From SAR86 cluster bacterium (lineage in GTDB: Bacteria > Pseudomonadota > Gammaproteobacteria > Magnimaribacterales > AG-339-G14), in contig JAOIOC010000003.1 of assembly GCA_028140145.1 (NCBI GenBank), positions 1 to 64,000 on the forward strand: 64,000 bases of DNA, read 5' to 3'. Shown piece by piece: positions 15,588 to 24,892 of the stretch. A program made the translations under genes and the position numbers. The first letter of the stretch is position 1. Every line of letters begins with the position of its first letter. Under the pieces are notes generated by a model, which had not been told where the DNA came from, made no database searches, and saw only the letters and a program-made list of their open reading frames with translations.

Positions 15588-16589
15588 TTAGATAGAAAAG
15601 TTTTCATCAATTGCTGCACAACTTTTTTTCCAAATCATCTCCCTAGTTTCAGGATTGTCGTATTTCGCCTCTAATTTAAAGGTAGTGGCCGGTCCTTTCA
15701 TGCCTTTAGGACCAATGAATGTTCCTGATTCAATTGAAGGGTCAGCTATGCCTCGCAAAATGCCCATAGTTCCATCCTCTTGAGACTGACCAAATTTCAT
15801 AAATTGTGCGGTAAACCATCTGCCTAAACCCCCCTCTTTAACTGTGGTATTTTGAAGATCAGTCTCAGCAAGACCAGGGTGTGCAACGATAGCTTTAATC
15901 TTTGAACCACTATTTTTCAATTTTTCATGCATAGCTGCAGTATAAGCTGCGTTTGCCAATTTTGTTTGCCCGTAACGTATCCATCTACCACCGCCAAAAA
16001 ACATACTTTTACCATTTCCTCCTAGAGATCCGCCTTTTTGCTCTAAAAATTGTGGTTCAAGTTTTTTTACAGAATGTCTTGCTCCGCTAGAGTGGTTGAC
16101 TACTCTTGCTTCGCTTTTTTCATTTGCAGCTTTTTCGAGCAGCGGCCATAAAAGTTTCGTTAATAAAAAGTGTGAAAGGTGATTGGTTTGCATTTGAATA
16201 TCGTACCCATCGCCAGTTGGCATGTCTTCGAGCGCCATCACTCCGGCATTATTGCAGAGCACATCAATGCCCTCTGAACAAAGCTCATTAATTTTGGGGA
16301 TACATTCCCGCACTGCAGCAAAACTTTGCAAGTCGCAATCTATCGCATGAAAAGATCCATTGGAAGTTGTCTCTTTTAATTTTTCAAATGAGTTTTTAGC
16401 CCTTTCTGAAGGTCTATTTAAAAGAACAACTTTTGCGCCTAGTTTGCCGCATGCTTCAGCTGCGGTGTATCCGGTACCAGAGGTAGTTCCTGTAATGACT
16501 ATGGTTTTACCTACAAGGGGAGGAAGGCTTTCAAAAAGCTCATGATAATATTTAGATTCGAGATTAGGTTTTTTATATCCTTTTTTCAT
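15588..16589 (-). CDS. SDR family oxidoreductase
   Basis: A 333-residue short-chain dehydrogenase/reductase. The cofactor motif is TGTTSGTGYTAA (residues 33-44), then NNAGVM near 113, VNHSSGARHS with the catalytic Ser near 165, and YGQTK with the catalytic Tyr/Lys near 205. The length and the GARHS region resemble the retinol dehydrogenase/WW-oxidoreductase branch rather than the fatty-acid FabG branch. It starts one base after the stop of the aldo/keto reductase gene, so the two are tightly co-expressed. Confidence 0.88.
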   Translation of the reverse strand: MKKGYKKPNLESKYYHELFESLPPLVGKTIVITGTTSGTGYTAAEACGKLGAKVVLLNRPSERAKNSFEKLKETTSNGSFHAIDCDLQSFAAVRECIPKINELCSEGIDVLCNNAGVMALEDMPTGDGYDIQMQTNHLSHFLLTKLLWPLLEKAANEKSEARVVNHSSGARHSVKKLEPQFLEQKGGSLGGNGKSMFFGGGRWIRYGQTKLANAAYTAAMHEKLKNSGSKIKAIVAHPGLAETDLQNTTVKEGGLGRWFTAQFMKFGQSQEDGTMGILRGIADPSIESGTFIGPKGMKGPATTFKLEAKYDNPETREMIWKKSCAAIDENFSI

Positions 16590-16590
16590 T

Positions 16591-17574
16591 CTAATTAAAT
16601 AAATTTTCTAGAGTGTAAATTTGCTCTGTATCAAGTCTACCTTTTTTTTCTGCCTCTAAGCACTCGATCAATTCCTCTCTATTTTTAATGCCTAAAATGA
16701 CAGAACCTACTTTATCAATACTTAAAGCATATCTGTGAGCAAGAGAAGCAGGAGATTCTCCCCAATCTTCAGCAAGCTCACGAAACGGTTGAGCTTTTTC
16801 ATAATCAGCAAAATCAGGATGATCAAACCCGCTTGGATGCGGCTCTCGATCCATTTTTGAGGTCAGTGCACCAGCTTGAACAGCTCGAATAGCCAAAATG
16901 GGAATGTCTTTTTTCTTGCTTTCGTCTAGAACCAATTTTGGATTTGGCTTTATGCTGGCGTACCCGATTGCTCCTAATGAATTCAAAACATTTACTCCAC
17001 ACTGAATTGCATCCGGAGGAGTTGTAGAATTGATCACATCGCACACAGCCTCCTCTTGACCAGGACCAATACCCCAATTCAAGATCTTACCTTCTTTTTT
17101 TAAGGTCTCCATCGCTGGCACAACGGCATCGTAAAAGCTTTTTAAGGTTGTTAGGTTTCCAGTGGCAACAAAAGATGAATCGGGTTTTTGAGATTCATGA
17201 TCATTCTCTATTAGCTGGGAATGAAGAAGAAAGAGGTCAACGTAATCAGTTCCCATGGTATCTAAACTCCGTATCAATGATGTATTGAAGCGGTCATAGA
17301 CTTCCTCATCAGGCATACTGCCGAGCGCGCATTTTGTCGTTAACCTAAAGCTATCTCTGCTTCTCTCTTTTATAGCCTCACCCACAACTCTTTCAGCCTC
17401 TCCTTTTCCATACATTGGAGCAACATCTAGGTGATCGATTCCCGACTCTAAAGCCAGATGAACAGATGCGATGCTCTCATCTTTGGAAGTCTCTCCCCAA
17501 ACATTGCCAATGCCACCACCTCCAAGGGTTAAGGCACTTACTGATCCGAACGGTTTAAATTCTCTTGACTCCAT
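16591..17574 (-). CDS. aldo/keto reductase
   Basis: A 327-residue (alpha/beta)8 aldo/keto reductase. The active-site Asp and Tyr lie in HLDVAPMYGKGEAERVVGEA (about residues 47-66), followed by the Lys in RLTTKC; VDLFLLHS (near 112) is the conserved His region. It is of the D-threo-aldose/L-fucose dehydrogenase-like type judging by the TLGGGGIGN start. It sits 2 nt after the saccharopine dehydrogenase-like gene and 1 nt before the SDR gene. Substrate unknown; the context suggests a multi-step oxidoreductive pathway. Confidence 0.88.
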   Translation of the reverse strand: MESREFKPFGSVSALTLGGGGIGNVWGETSKDESIASVHLALESGIDHLDVAPMYGKGEAERVVGEAIKERSRDSFRLTTKCALGSMPDEEVYDRFNTSLIRSLDTMGTDYVDLFLLHSQLIENDHESQKPDSSFVATGNLTTLKSFYDAVVPAMETLKKEGKILNWGIGPGQEEAVCDVINSTTPPDAIQCGVNVLNSLGAIGYASIKPNPKLVLDESKKKDIPILAIRAVQAGALTSKMDREPHPSGFDHPDFADYEKAQPFRELAEDWGESPASLAHRYALSIDKVGSVILGIKNREELIECLEAEKKGRLDTEQIYTLENLFN

Positions 17575-17576
17575 AT

Positions 17577-18743
17577 TTAAGAAATACTTTTTGTAGTTAT
17601 CAAAGGGATAATAGATTCTGAACCATCTATCTCCTTTGAAAGATAGCTAAAAAAAAGTTCTGGATCAATAATACCTGACTCTGGGGCATGGACTCCTGTG
17701 TCTAGGACCAATCCGTCTAAAATCATTTTCACTCCACAAGATAAAGGATATGCTGTTGCTTCTCCCATGGATAAGTCATCAACGCTAGCCTCGGTATGAA
17801 AAGTTGCTGCTACTGAGATTTTCTTTTCATTCTTGATCCCCTCTGCATAACCATAGACAGACGGTAACGATTCGACACCTGCTTTATCGTAGTCAGGAGA
17901 TTGCGTTCCCTCTAACCAAGTTAAAACTTTTGCTGCCATGTTCTTGGACAAAAATTTTATTTCTATAAAAAACCTAATGATTTTCAGCATACTGACTAAG
18001 GAATCATCGTTGCTGTGCATTAGGTTTAAGGATTCTTTTATTTCTGGATAATGATGCGGAAAGCTTATTGCCTCAGGATGTCCAAAGATATTTGCTTTGT
18101 AGGTCCCGAGCTGAGGATAGTCAACTGTGACCTTTTCAAGCGGGCGAACCATTTTGTATGCTCCAGAGCTAAAGACTTTAACTTTGCCAATTATTTGTTC
18201 AATGCCATGAACCATGGCTGCATTAACTCCTTTTTGAGAAGATTCCTCTTCGGGTTGTGCTGATGACATATCCCATCCGGTATAAACCTTAGAAACTTGA
18301 TCGAGTTCTTTCATAGCGATTAATCCAAGCATGTTGGTAATCCCTGGGCTTGCACCTAAACCAATGATGGCAGTTATTCCAGCAGCTTTCGCTTTATCGT
18401 TTAAGAGAAACATTTTTTCAGTAGGTTCCCAGTCATCGCATATGTCTAGGTAATGCGTTTTGGTCTCAATAGCTGCTTCCAATATAGGCACAGCAAGTTT
18501 GAAAAAAGGTCCAGTTGTATTTATGACAACGTCAACACCGTTCATTGCTCTCTCCAAAGCCTCTTTATCAGTAACATCGATGCCGATGCCAGAAGTTTTT
18601 TCAGAAAGAGTGGAGGCAAATTTCTTTGCTGCGGATTCATTTAAATCTGCAACTAAAATACTTTCTACTTGAGGATGCTTAATAAGAGAATGAACAGCAA
18701 ACCGTCCCATGCCTCCACTTCCACCTAAAGCAAGAATCTTCAT
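17577..18743 (-). CDS. saccharopine dehydrogenase-like NAD(P)-binding protein
   Basis: A 388-residue protein starting directly with a Rossmann motif (MKILALGGSGGMGRFAVHSL), followed by VVINTTGPFF near residue 72 and THYLDICDDWEP near 93, the usual landmarks of the saccharopine dehydrogenase NADP-binding family. True lysine metabolism is not implied, since this family includes many proteins of unknown substrate. The ATG shares one base with the stop of the preceding flavin oxidoreductase gene, indicating translational coupling. Confidence 0.85.
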   Translation of the reverse strand: MKILALGGSGGMGRFAVHSLIKHPQVESILVADLNESAAKKFASTLSEKTSGIGIDVTDKEALERAMNGVDVVINTTGPFFKLAVPILEAAIETKTHYLDICDDWEPTEKMFLLNDKAKAAGITAIIGLGASPGITNMLGLIAMKELDQVSKVYTGWDMSSAQPEEESSQKGVNAAMVHGIEQIIGKVKVFSSGAYKMVRPLEKVTVDYPQLGTYKANIFGHPEAISFPHHYPEIKESLNLMHSNDDSLVSMLKIIRFFIEIKFLSKNMAAKVLTWLEGTQSPDYDKAGVESLPSVYGYAEGIKNEKKISVAATFHTEASVDDLSMGEATAYPLSCGVKMILDGLVLDTGVHAPESGIIDPELFFSYLSKEIDGSESIIPLITTKSIS

Positions 18744-20041
18744 TAAGTCTCAGAGAATTTTTTAAAAGCTGCTGAGTCAATTTTTGCAATTTCTCGAAAA
18801 GCAGCGAAAGGCCTTTTTGCTAGATCAGGATCTTCGCCGTTACCCATTTTATTAATTTGGAGGTAAAACCAAGCTTGCGAGCTAAGAGCATTTATTGCTT
18901 GAATTAAACGGAATGGGCTTCTTGAGGACAACCAACCAGGGCCAACAGAAAGAGTTTTTTCGTAATCAGGTAGTTGGTCAATTTCACCGTCGATCATTTT
19001 TTGAAGCGAATATGGATCTGCGCATAAAGGCCTCCCAATTCCAATGACCTCGCAGGCATTATTTGCAAGAGCAGCATTGATTCCTGTTCTAGATCTAAAT
19101 CCACCTGTGACCATTAAAGGGATGGAAATAGCTTTTTTGATGTCATCTGCGTATTCTAAAAAGTAAGCCTCTCTAGCAATGGTGCTCTCTTTTCTTTTTT
19201 CCATCCTTTTTGGATTCATGCCAACATTGTCATAACCGAGAAGACTTGGTTTTTCATACGTGCCGCCAGAAATTTCCAATAAATCTAAACCTGCATCGCT
19301 GACCATTTTCGCAACTTGAATGGACTCCTCATGAGAAAAACCTCCCTTTTGGAAATCTGCTGAATTCATTTTCATGGATATTGGAAAGTCATCGCCAACT
19401 GCCTCTCTACAGGCTTTGATAATTTCCAAATGAATTCTTGCTCTATTCTCTAGTGAATCACCCCAAGCATCTGTTCTTTGATTGATATCAGGGGATAAAA
19501 ACTCCGACAACAAATAGCCGTGAGCTGAATGCAGCTGAATGCCAGAAAAATTTGCTTCGCGGGCAATTTTTGCAACAAAAGCAAATCTTTTTATCACATC
19601 CAAAATTTCATCTTCGGTCATTGCTTTCGGCGTACCAAAATTTCTTCCAGGTATTTTTAAAGCCGTTGAAGACGGCGCTAAAGGTTCCTTGTTTAATTCT
19701 CCCGGAGTTTGTCTACCGGCATGACTTATTTGCATCCAAAGCTTTGAACCATCTGTCTCAGATACCTCTGCCCATTTTTTCAGTGCTGGCATCTGATTCT
19801 GATAGGAGTGCTCTTCTATACAGACATTGGCAGGACCTTCCATGCAGGATCTATCAATTTGTACGTTTCCGGTAAGTAAAATTCCTGAACCGCTTTTTGC
19901 CCATTTTTCATAAATCTTGTGATGTCGCTCACAAGCAAAATTATCTGGTCCAGCAACCCTTTCGGTCATGGCTGCTTTGCAAAACCTATTTTTAATCTTC
20001 TGCCCGGAAGCCAGAATTAAAGGATCATTAAACTCAGTCAA
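18743..20041 (-). CDS. NADH:flavin oxidoreductase (Old Yellow Enzyme family)
   Basis: A 432-residue FMN TIM-barrel protein of the OYE family. NRFCKAAMTER near residue 18, QISHAGRQTPGE near 105, QLHSAHGYLLSEFLSPDINQR near 175 with the substrate-binding His, and MVTGGFRSR near 315 for the FMN phosphate are visible. It lacks the large C-terminal FeS/FAD part of 2,4-dienoyl-CoA reductase, so it should be a single-domain ene-reductase or demethylase type. It follows the CmcJ-like gene by 2 nt. Confidence 0.9.
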   Translation of the reverse strand: MTEFNDPLILASGQKIKNRFCKAAMTERVAGPDNFACERHHKIYEKWAKSGSGILLTGNVQIDRSCMEGPANVCIEEHSYQNQMPALKKWAEVSETDGSKLWMQISHAGRQTPGELNKEPLAPSSTALKIPGRNFGTPKAMTEDEILDVIKRFAFVAKIAREANFSGIQLHSAHGYLLSEFLSPDINQRTDAWGDSLENRARIHLEIIKACREAVGDDFPISMKMNSADFQKGGFSHEESIQVAKMVSDAGLDLLEISGGTYEKPSLLGYDNVGMNPKRMEKRKESTIAREAYFLEYADDIKKAISIPLMVTGGFRSRTGINAALANNACEVIGIGRPLCADPYSLQKMIDGEIDQLPDYEKTLSVGPGWLSSRSPFRLIQAINALSSQAWFYLQINKMGNGEDPDLAKRPFAAFREIAKIDSAAFKKFSET

Positions 20042-20043
20042 AA

Positions 20044-20868
20044 TTAATCGTAAAAGCAGATAGCTCTTACTTCTATACTTTCCCTAGGAGATGCATCTTC
20101 TCTGCCATTTACCGCATCATCAAAGGCACTGTGCAGCGTTGGCATGAATGGCTTCTCATTTGAATCATATGTTTTGAACATAACGACTTCATCACGATGC
20201 ATTTTTGGATAGAAATACCATTGATGTTCATCGCTATTCATGGATTGATAAATTTCAACAGTAAAACCGTTCTCGTCAGCATGGGTATCGCTTTTTTCTT
20301 CTTCTTTTCCATAATTAAAGAGATCAGTAGGTATGAGTTCTTTTTCAGAGACCGTTCTAGAATCGCATAACGCAAAAGGAGCATCGACTCCGTCTTCATC
20401 AAAGCGTCTCCATAAATTGAATACGGTAATCCTGTTGGGATTTGAATTGCTCTCATCAAGAAGCGGCTGAATGGTTTGTTTGAAATTAGGTGTGAAATCG
20501 TTATGAACCAATCGGTGTGCTCCTAATCTTTTACCCTCAGCAGCCTCTGCTTCATTTCTAGTGATGTGAGACACGATAAATACTTGGCTAGCACCGGTTT
20601 GTTTTTTAACCAGATTAGCCATCTCGTCGTAATAAACCTCAGTGACTTCTTTGTCACTATAAAAATTTTCAACTGACGATTTATGATCTAAAAGAATAAA
20701 GCCAGATTCACTTAGAGAATGCTGTTCTTCACGAGCATTTTTAACTTCTTTGAAAAATCCTTTGTGATCAGGTCTATCCGGGTCTGGTTCACTTAAACCA
20801 AAGGCCGGCTTGGCCTCTCCATCTTTTAAAGGCTTTCGGTAGAAAAATTCAGCTGTTACAGATTCCAT
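20044..20868 (-). CDS. CmcJ/NvfI family oxidoreductase
   Basis: A 274-residue protein with the landmarks of the CmcJ/NvfI group (cephamycin CmcJ and fungal NvfI-type Fe/2-oxoglutarate enzymes). These are a long N-terminal variable part, HRLVHNDFTP near residue 139 with the HxD-type metal ligands, FNLWRRF near 170, LCDSRTV near 188, and a C-terminal PRESIEVRAICFY with the conserved Arg. It probably hydroxylates or otherwise oxidises a small molecule. It is first in a five-gene unit with 1-2 nt spacings and is divergent from the MAPEG gene. Confidence 0.8.
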   Translation of the reverse strand: MESVTAEFFYRKPLKDGEAKPAFGLSEPDPDRPDHKGFFKEVKNAREEQHSLSESGFILLDHKSSVENFYSDKEVTEVYYDEMANLVKKQTGASQVFIVSHITRNEAEAAEGKRLGAHRLVHNDFTPNFKQTIQPLLDESNSNPNRITVFNLWRRFDEDGVDAPFALCDSRTVSEKELIPTDLFNYGKEEEKSDTHADENGFTVEIYQSMNSDEHQWYFYPKMHRDEVVMFKTYDSNEKPFMPTLHSAFDDAVNGREDASPRESIEVRAICFYD

Positions 20869-20939
20869 AACGTTAATTCTAGATATTTTTTCCTTATAGT
20901 AAACTGTTTGTAAATCATTAATTAAGAGGTATACAAAAT

Positions 20940-21374
20940 ATGGAAATTCTATATCCCATGTTTGGCATGATATTCGTTACAGCTATAGTAATGATGCTCT
21001 TATATATCTCTCGAATTCAAGCTCTTTCAAATCGATCAAAAAATCCAAATAGATTGCCTAACGAGGTAGCAAGACACTCTGATGAAATCAGAAAGTACAT
21101 GACTCCTCGAAATAGGTTCATTACTGAAAACTATAATCATCTATTTGAGCAACCTACTTTATTTTATGCAGTCGTGATCTACATATTTTTAATGGGAAAC
21201 TCAGACTTAACTCATTTAGTTCTTGCATGGGGGTACGTTTTATTTCGAGCCATCCACTCGGTTTATCAACTGACTCATAATAAAGTTAAATGGCGAGCTA
21301 CCATTTTTGGAATTGGAGGAGCTTTTCTTCTGATTATGATTGCAAGAGAGGCCATTTCTTTATTAACTTCTTAA
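20940..21374 (+). CDS. MAPEG family membrane protein
   Basis: A 144-residue protein with four hydrophobic segments and the MAPEG signature NYNHLFEQPTLFYAV near residue 67. The eukaryotic members use glutathione as cofactor in eicosanoid and detoxification metabolism; bacterial members are poorly known. The nearby GST gene and gshA make a glutathione link reasonable but unproven. It reads divergently from the CmcJ operon with a 71-nt shared upstream region and is followed by the CoA-transferase gene after 40 nt. Confidence 0.85.
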   Translation: MEILYPMFGMIFVTAIVMMLLYISRIQALSNRSKNPNRLPNEVARHSDEIRKYMTPRNRFITENYNHLFEQPTLFYAVVIYIFLMGNSDLTHLVLAWGYVLFRAIHSVYQLTHNKVKWRATIFGIGGAFLLIMIAREAISLLTS

Positions 21375-21414
21375 ATCATTTAAGTTAAATTTAAAGTACA
21401 GATTAGGGAGATAT

Positions 21415-22641
21415 ATGTCTGGACCGTTAGATGGATATAGAGTGGTCGAATTAACTTCGACAGTTTCAGGGCCTTTTGCGGGCATGATGATGGCAGATCA
21501 AGGTGCTGATGTCATAAAAGTTGAACCGCCACTAATTGGTGATTTAGCCAGAGTGATGGGTAGCTCACGTGACGGCATGGCAGCAATGTTCTCGGTGATC
21601 AACAGAAATAAACGTTGCATCGTTTTAGATTTCAAAGAACCGAAGGATTTTGATGTTTTAAAAAAACTTTTAGATACAGCCGATGTGTTGATAGAAAACT
21701 ATCGTCCAGGAGTTGTGAAAAAATTGGGTATCGATTACGAAACTCTAAAAAAAACCAATCCAAATATTATTTACACCTCTATTTCCGGTTACGGGCAATC
21801 CGGTCCTTACATAAATAGAAGAGTCTATGATCCGTTAATTCAAGCTACAGCCGGTTCGGCTGCTGCGCAAAATTCAGAGCAGCCTGAGTTCTTTAAAACC
21901 ATAGTTTTTGACAAAGTTACCGGCCTGACAGCCGCTCAAGCTATCAGCACCGCATTGGTACAAAGAGAAAGAACCGGCAAAGGACAGTATCTACCGATAT
22001 CAATGCTGGATTCAGCGCTTTATTACATTTGGCCTGATGTCATGTGGTCCAAAACTCTCTTGGGAGATGGTGTCAAATATTTACCTGACCTCTTCGATGC
22101 TTTTCCAATTTTCAAAACTAAAACAAGATATTTAAGCGTCATTCTTTTACAAGACGCAGACTTTCAAAAATTCTGTGAACTTTGTAATTCTGATTTGCAC
22201 ACCAATGAAAAATATTTGACCACTGATGCAAGAGTAGAGAACTTAGAGTCTTTACTTGAAGACGTGCAAGATCTGCTCACCGATATCGATGCAGAATTTC
22301 TTTGTGATGAATTGGATAAAGCTGGGGTGCCTGTGGCCATTGTTAATTCCCTTGATGAAATTCATGAAGATCCTCAAGTCATTCAACAAGAATCGTTAGT
22401 TGAGGTTGAGCATCCAGTTGCTGGCAAAATGCGTATGCCGAAACCTCCTTTTAATTTTATCGATCAAAATGAATTCCCTAAATCACACGCTCCAAGTCTA
22501 GGTATGCACAACCGAGAAGTACTCGAGGATTTAGGTGTTGATGAAGAGGATATCTTGAGGATGGAAGAAAGAGAAAAAACTAACAAAGAATTAATAGAAG
22601 CTATGACTCTAGCTGACGCAGGCAATCAATCTAGAAAATAA
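21415..22641 (+). CDS. CaiB/BaiF family (class III) CoA-transferase
   Basis: A 408-residue protein. The N-terminus DGYRVVELTSTVSGPFAGMM and ADQGADVIKVEPP are diagnostic, and the catalytic Asp lies in FDKVTGLTAAQAIS near residue 165. These enzymes move CoA between acids (formyl-CoA/oxalate, carnitine, alpha-methylacyl-CoA racemase relatives). ENYRPGVVKKLG and TSISGYGQSGPY follow in normal order. Substrate unknown. It has a GGGAG ribosome site and ends convergent to the PhzF gene, three bases apart. Confidence 0.9.
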   Translation: MSGPLDGYRVVELTSTVSGPFAGMMMADQGADVIKVEPPLIGDLARVMGSSRDGMAAMFSVINRNKRCIVLDFKEPKDFDVLKKLLDTADVLIENYRPGVVKKLGIDYETLKKTNPNIIYTSISGYGQSGPYINRRVYDPLIQATAGSAAAQNSEQPEFFKTIVFDKVTGLTAAQAISTALVQRERTGKGQYLPISMLDSALYYIWPDVMWSKTLLGDGVKYLPDLFDAFPIFKTKTRYLSVILLQDADFQKFCELCNSDLHTNEKYLTTDARVENLESLLEDVQDLLTDIDAEFLCDELDKAGVPVAIVNSLDEIHEDPQVIQQESLVEVEHPVAGKMRMPKPPFNFIDQNEFPKSHAPSLGMHNREVLEDLGVDEEDILRMEEREKTNKELIEAMTLADAGNQSRK

Positions 22642-22644
22642 AAA

Positions 22645-23427
22645 TTAATTAAGATTAATTGTTCCCTCCAAATAACGTTTTGATAATCCTCCAAGGATAA
22701 TTCTCTTGTTGGAAATTTCACACTGCAAGTAGCCACCTCGTGGTGAAGCTTGATAGGCGTTTAACTTATTTTTATTTAACTTCTTACTCCAGTATGCAGC
22801 GAGCATACAATGAGCAGATCCGGTCACTGGATCTTCATCGACGCCTGTTTGGGGATAAAAACAACGCGAGATGAAATCAACTTCAGCGCTTTCAGCAGAG
22901 ACTACCAGACCTCTCGAATTTAGTTTCGCCATTGTTGCGAAATCGGGTTGTAAATTTTTTATATCATTTTCGGAAGCCAAAATAGCAAGGTAATCGCTTC
23001 GACCTTTTAAGATTTCGATGGGCTCGCACTTCAGACTTTCTGTGATGAGAGATTCTGACTCGATAACCGCTGGGTGATCGATAGGAAAATCAAGATGGAT
23101 CATGTCGTCTTTTTGAAAAGCAATTAACTCGCCGCTTTTAGACTGAAAACTAATCTTAGTTTCGTTTTGAAAATATTCATCGAATAAGATTCTGGCGGTT
23201 GCCAAAGTTGCATGTCCGCATAACTCTACTTCAAGCGTAGGAGTGAACCATCGAATTTGCAGTGGATCATCTTTAAGATTTACAAACGCTGTCTCGGATA
23301 AATTATTTTCAAAAGCTATCGCCTGCAGTACGTCATCGCCCGGCCATTCTTCAAGAATACAAACTGCAGCTGGGTTGCCATTAAAAAGTTCCTTAGTGAA
23401 CGCGTCGACGTAAAAAATACGAATCAC
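22645..23427 (-). CDS. PhzF family isomerase/epimerase
   Basis: A 260-residue PhzF-like protein with two hot-dog-like halves. FYVDAFTKELFNGNPAAVC at the start, NNLSETAFV with the catalytic Glu near residue 45, CGHATLATA near 70, and GVDEDPVTGSAHC near 205 are the family landmarks. Family members act in phenazine synthesis or, more often, on unknown small molecules; no phenazine genes are near. The GTG start overlaps the GST stop by 4 nt (GTGA), so the two genes are coupled. Confidence 0.9.
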   Translation of the reverse strand: MIRIFYVDAFTKELFNGNPAAVCILEEWPGDDVLQAIAFENNLSETAFVNLKDDPLQIRWFTPTLEVELCGHATLATARILFDEYFQNETKISFQSKSGELIAFQKDDMIHLDFPIDHPAVIESESLITESLKCEPIEILKGRSDYLAILASENDIKNLQPDFATMAKLNSRGLVVSAESAEVDFISRCFYPQTGVDEDPVTGSAHCMLAAYWSKKLNKNKLNAYQASPRGGYLQCEISNKRIILGGLSKRYLEGTINLN

Positions 23428-24173
23428 ATTTCTGCAATTTTTTTATTTACTATTTCAATGCCCTTCATGTTCGCACCCATGATCCTTTCCATTTCAGGTG
23501 CGCCCTGACTGATATCGCCAAGTTCTTTTAAAACCAAGTGAGAATCATCGTGGCCATCAAGTTTAGTCATATCATCCAACCATCTGGAGACGTTTGAAAA
23601 TTCTGAATAATCAAAAGTATTGGTAAATTCCTTTTTTAATTGACCGAGCTCAACGTAGGCAGCCATGTCAGCCACAGTTGGGGAATCGCCGGTAAGGTAT
23701 TGGTTATTAGCAAGCCATTGAGTTTCCATCGCCTTTAGACCGTTGGTAAAAACTCGGCGCGACATTTCTATGACCGGTTCAGCTAATCCTAAATCAGGCC
23801 TAACTTTAGGGGCAAAAAAAGCGAGCGTCGCTTCTTTAAAGCTGCGGTGATGATAATGCAAGATGGAATCAACTTTTGATCTGCGCTCAGGATCGTCGGG
23901 ATACAAATCTGTCCATCCATGCTTGGTACAAAGATATGTCATGATCGCAAGAGACTCACCCAAGAGAAATCCAGAATCTGTCTCTTCAAGACCGGGAATA
24001 GTCGCGTTTGGGAATTTTTTCATGTATTCAGGATCGCGAGTACCGTTAGCTTTAGGAGAACCAGGAACGGTGACGACCAATTCAAACGGTAGCTTTTTAT
24101 TCAGAAGTAACCAAATAACGGTTCTGACTGCCTGCGACATTGGAACTCCGTAGATTTTAAGTGGTGCACTCAT
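23424..24173 (-). CDS. glutathione S-transferase family protein
   Basis: The ATG at 24173 (MSAPLKIYGVPMSQAVRTV) has GGAG 6 nt upstream; the track start at 24185 is a TTG that lies within that ribosome site. The product has 249 residues: a thioredoxin-like N-domain with NATIPGLEE and GESLAIMTYL (cis-Pro and glutathione-binding Glu/Ser), then an all-helical C-domain with YLTGDSPTVADMAAY. It resembles theta-class GSTs, with Ser likely in the catalytic role. It sits between the DUF998-like gene and PhzF on the same strand. Confidence 0.88.
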   Translation of the reverse strand: MSAPLKIYGVPMSQAVRTVIWLLLNKKLPFELVVTVPGSPKANGTRDPEYMKKFPNATIPGLEETDSGFLLGESLAIMTYLCTKHGWTDLYPDDPERRSKVDSILHYHHRSFKEATLAFFAPKVRPDLGLAEPVIEMSRRVFTNGLKAMETQWLANNQYLTGDSPTVADMAAYVELGQLKKEFTNTFDYSEFSNVSRWLDDMTKLDGHDDSHLVLKELGDISQGAPEMERIMGANMKGIEIVNKKIAEM

Positions 24174-24190
24174 AATTTTCTCCAAATTTT

Positions 24191-24877
24191 TTAATTAACA
24201 AGACTCGAAGTCTTTTTTGATTCAAAAGCATACGTGATGAAATACATACAAACTATATTAATTAAGACGATAATTTTTTGCAGCGTTGCATGTCTTACCA
24301 TTTCTGATTCACTCTCCATCGGACTACCACTGAATATCTCATAAATAACGTAAGCAGTAATAGCCAACATTAAAAATAAAATGACGTAGGCATAAGTCTT
24401 ATCAATGCCTCTGTTTTTAAACATTAAAAATAAATACAAAAGAGTAGCTGGAATCAACAATCGAAAAGAATTGAGGGCAAAAAAAACATGTTCGTCGAAA
24501 TACAAATCATGCGGGGTTAGACCAACCAATGCAAAAAAGGCCATGCCAAAAAAAATAAAGAGTGAACCTGCCAAGGCTATCCAATAATCAATACCGTCCT
24601 CTTTAAAAAGAGGCGGCACAGAATTTAAAAATGCAATTCCAGCAAAAAAACAAATACCTAATGAAAAAGCAAAAAACACAGAAGACAAGAAATTAAGTTC
24701 TCCGTTGTGGGCTGAATAGGCTCCTAAATCACTCAAGAAATTATGCGAGAAAGAATAACCAACTTGCGACTCATCGTGAATATTCCCGCCGGGATAAAAA
24801 TACATTGAACAAAATACAAAAACTAAGAAACCGACGACGGTTAGTCGTATTAAATTGAAGTTAAATAAATCCCTCAT
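24191..24877 (-). CDS. multi-pass membrane protein, DUF998-like
   Basis: A 228-residue protein with about six hydrophobic segments. The first is followed by a loop with YPGG and SHNFLSDLG, and another loop carries LTPHD, a pattern seen in DUF998-type proteins of unknown function. It begins 15 nt after the SDR stop and ends 17 nt before the GST start, so it is probably part of the same minus-strand unit. The family assignment is tentative. Confidence 0.65.
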   Translation of the reverse strand: MRDLFNFNLIRLTVVGFLVFVFCSMYFYPGGNIHDESQVGYSFSHNFLSDLGAYSAHNGELNFLSSVFFAFSLGICFFAGIAFLNSVPPLFKEDGIDYWIALAGSLFIFFGMAFFALVGLTPHDLYFDEHVFFALNSFRLLIPATLLYLFLMFKNRGIDKTYAYVILFLMLAITAYVIYEIFSGSPMESESEMVRHATLQKIIVLINIVCMYFITYAFESKKTSSLVN

Positions 24878-24892
24878 TCTTGAGGAGTCTGA

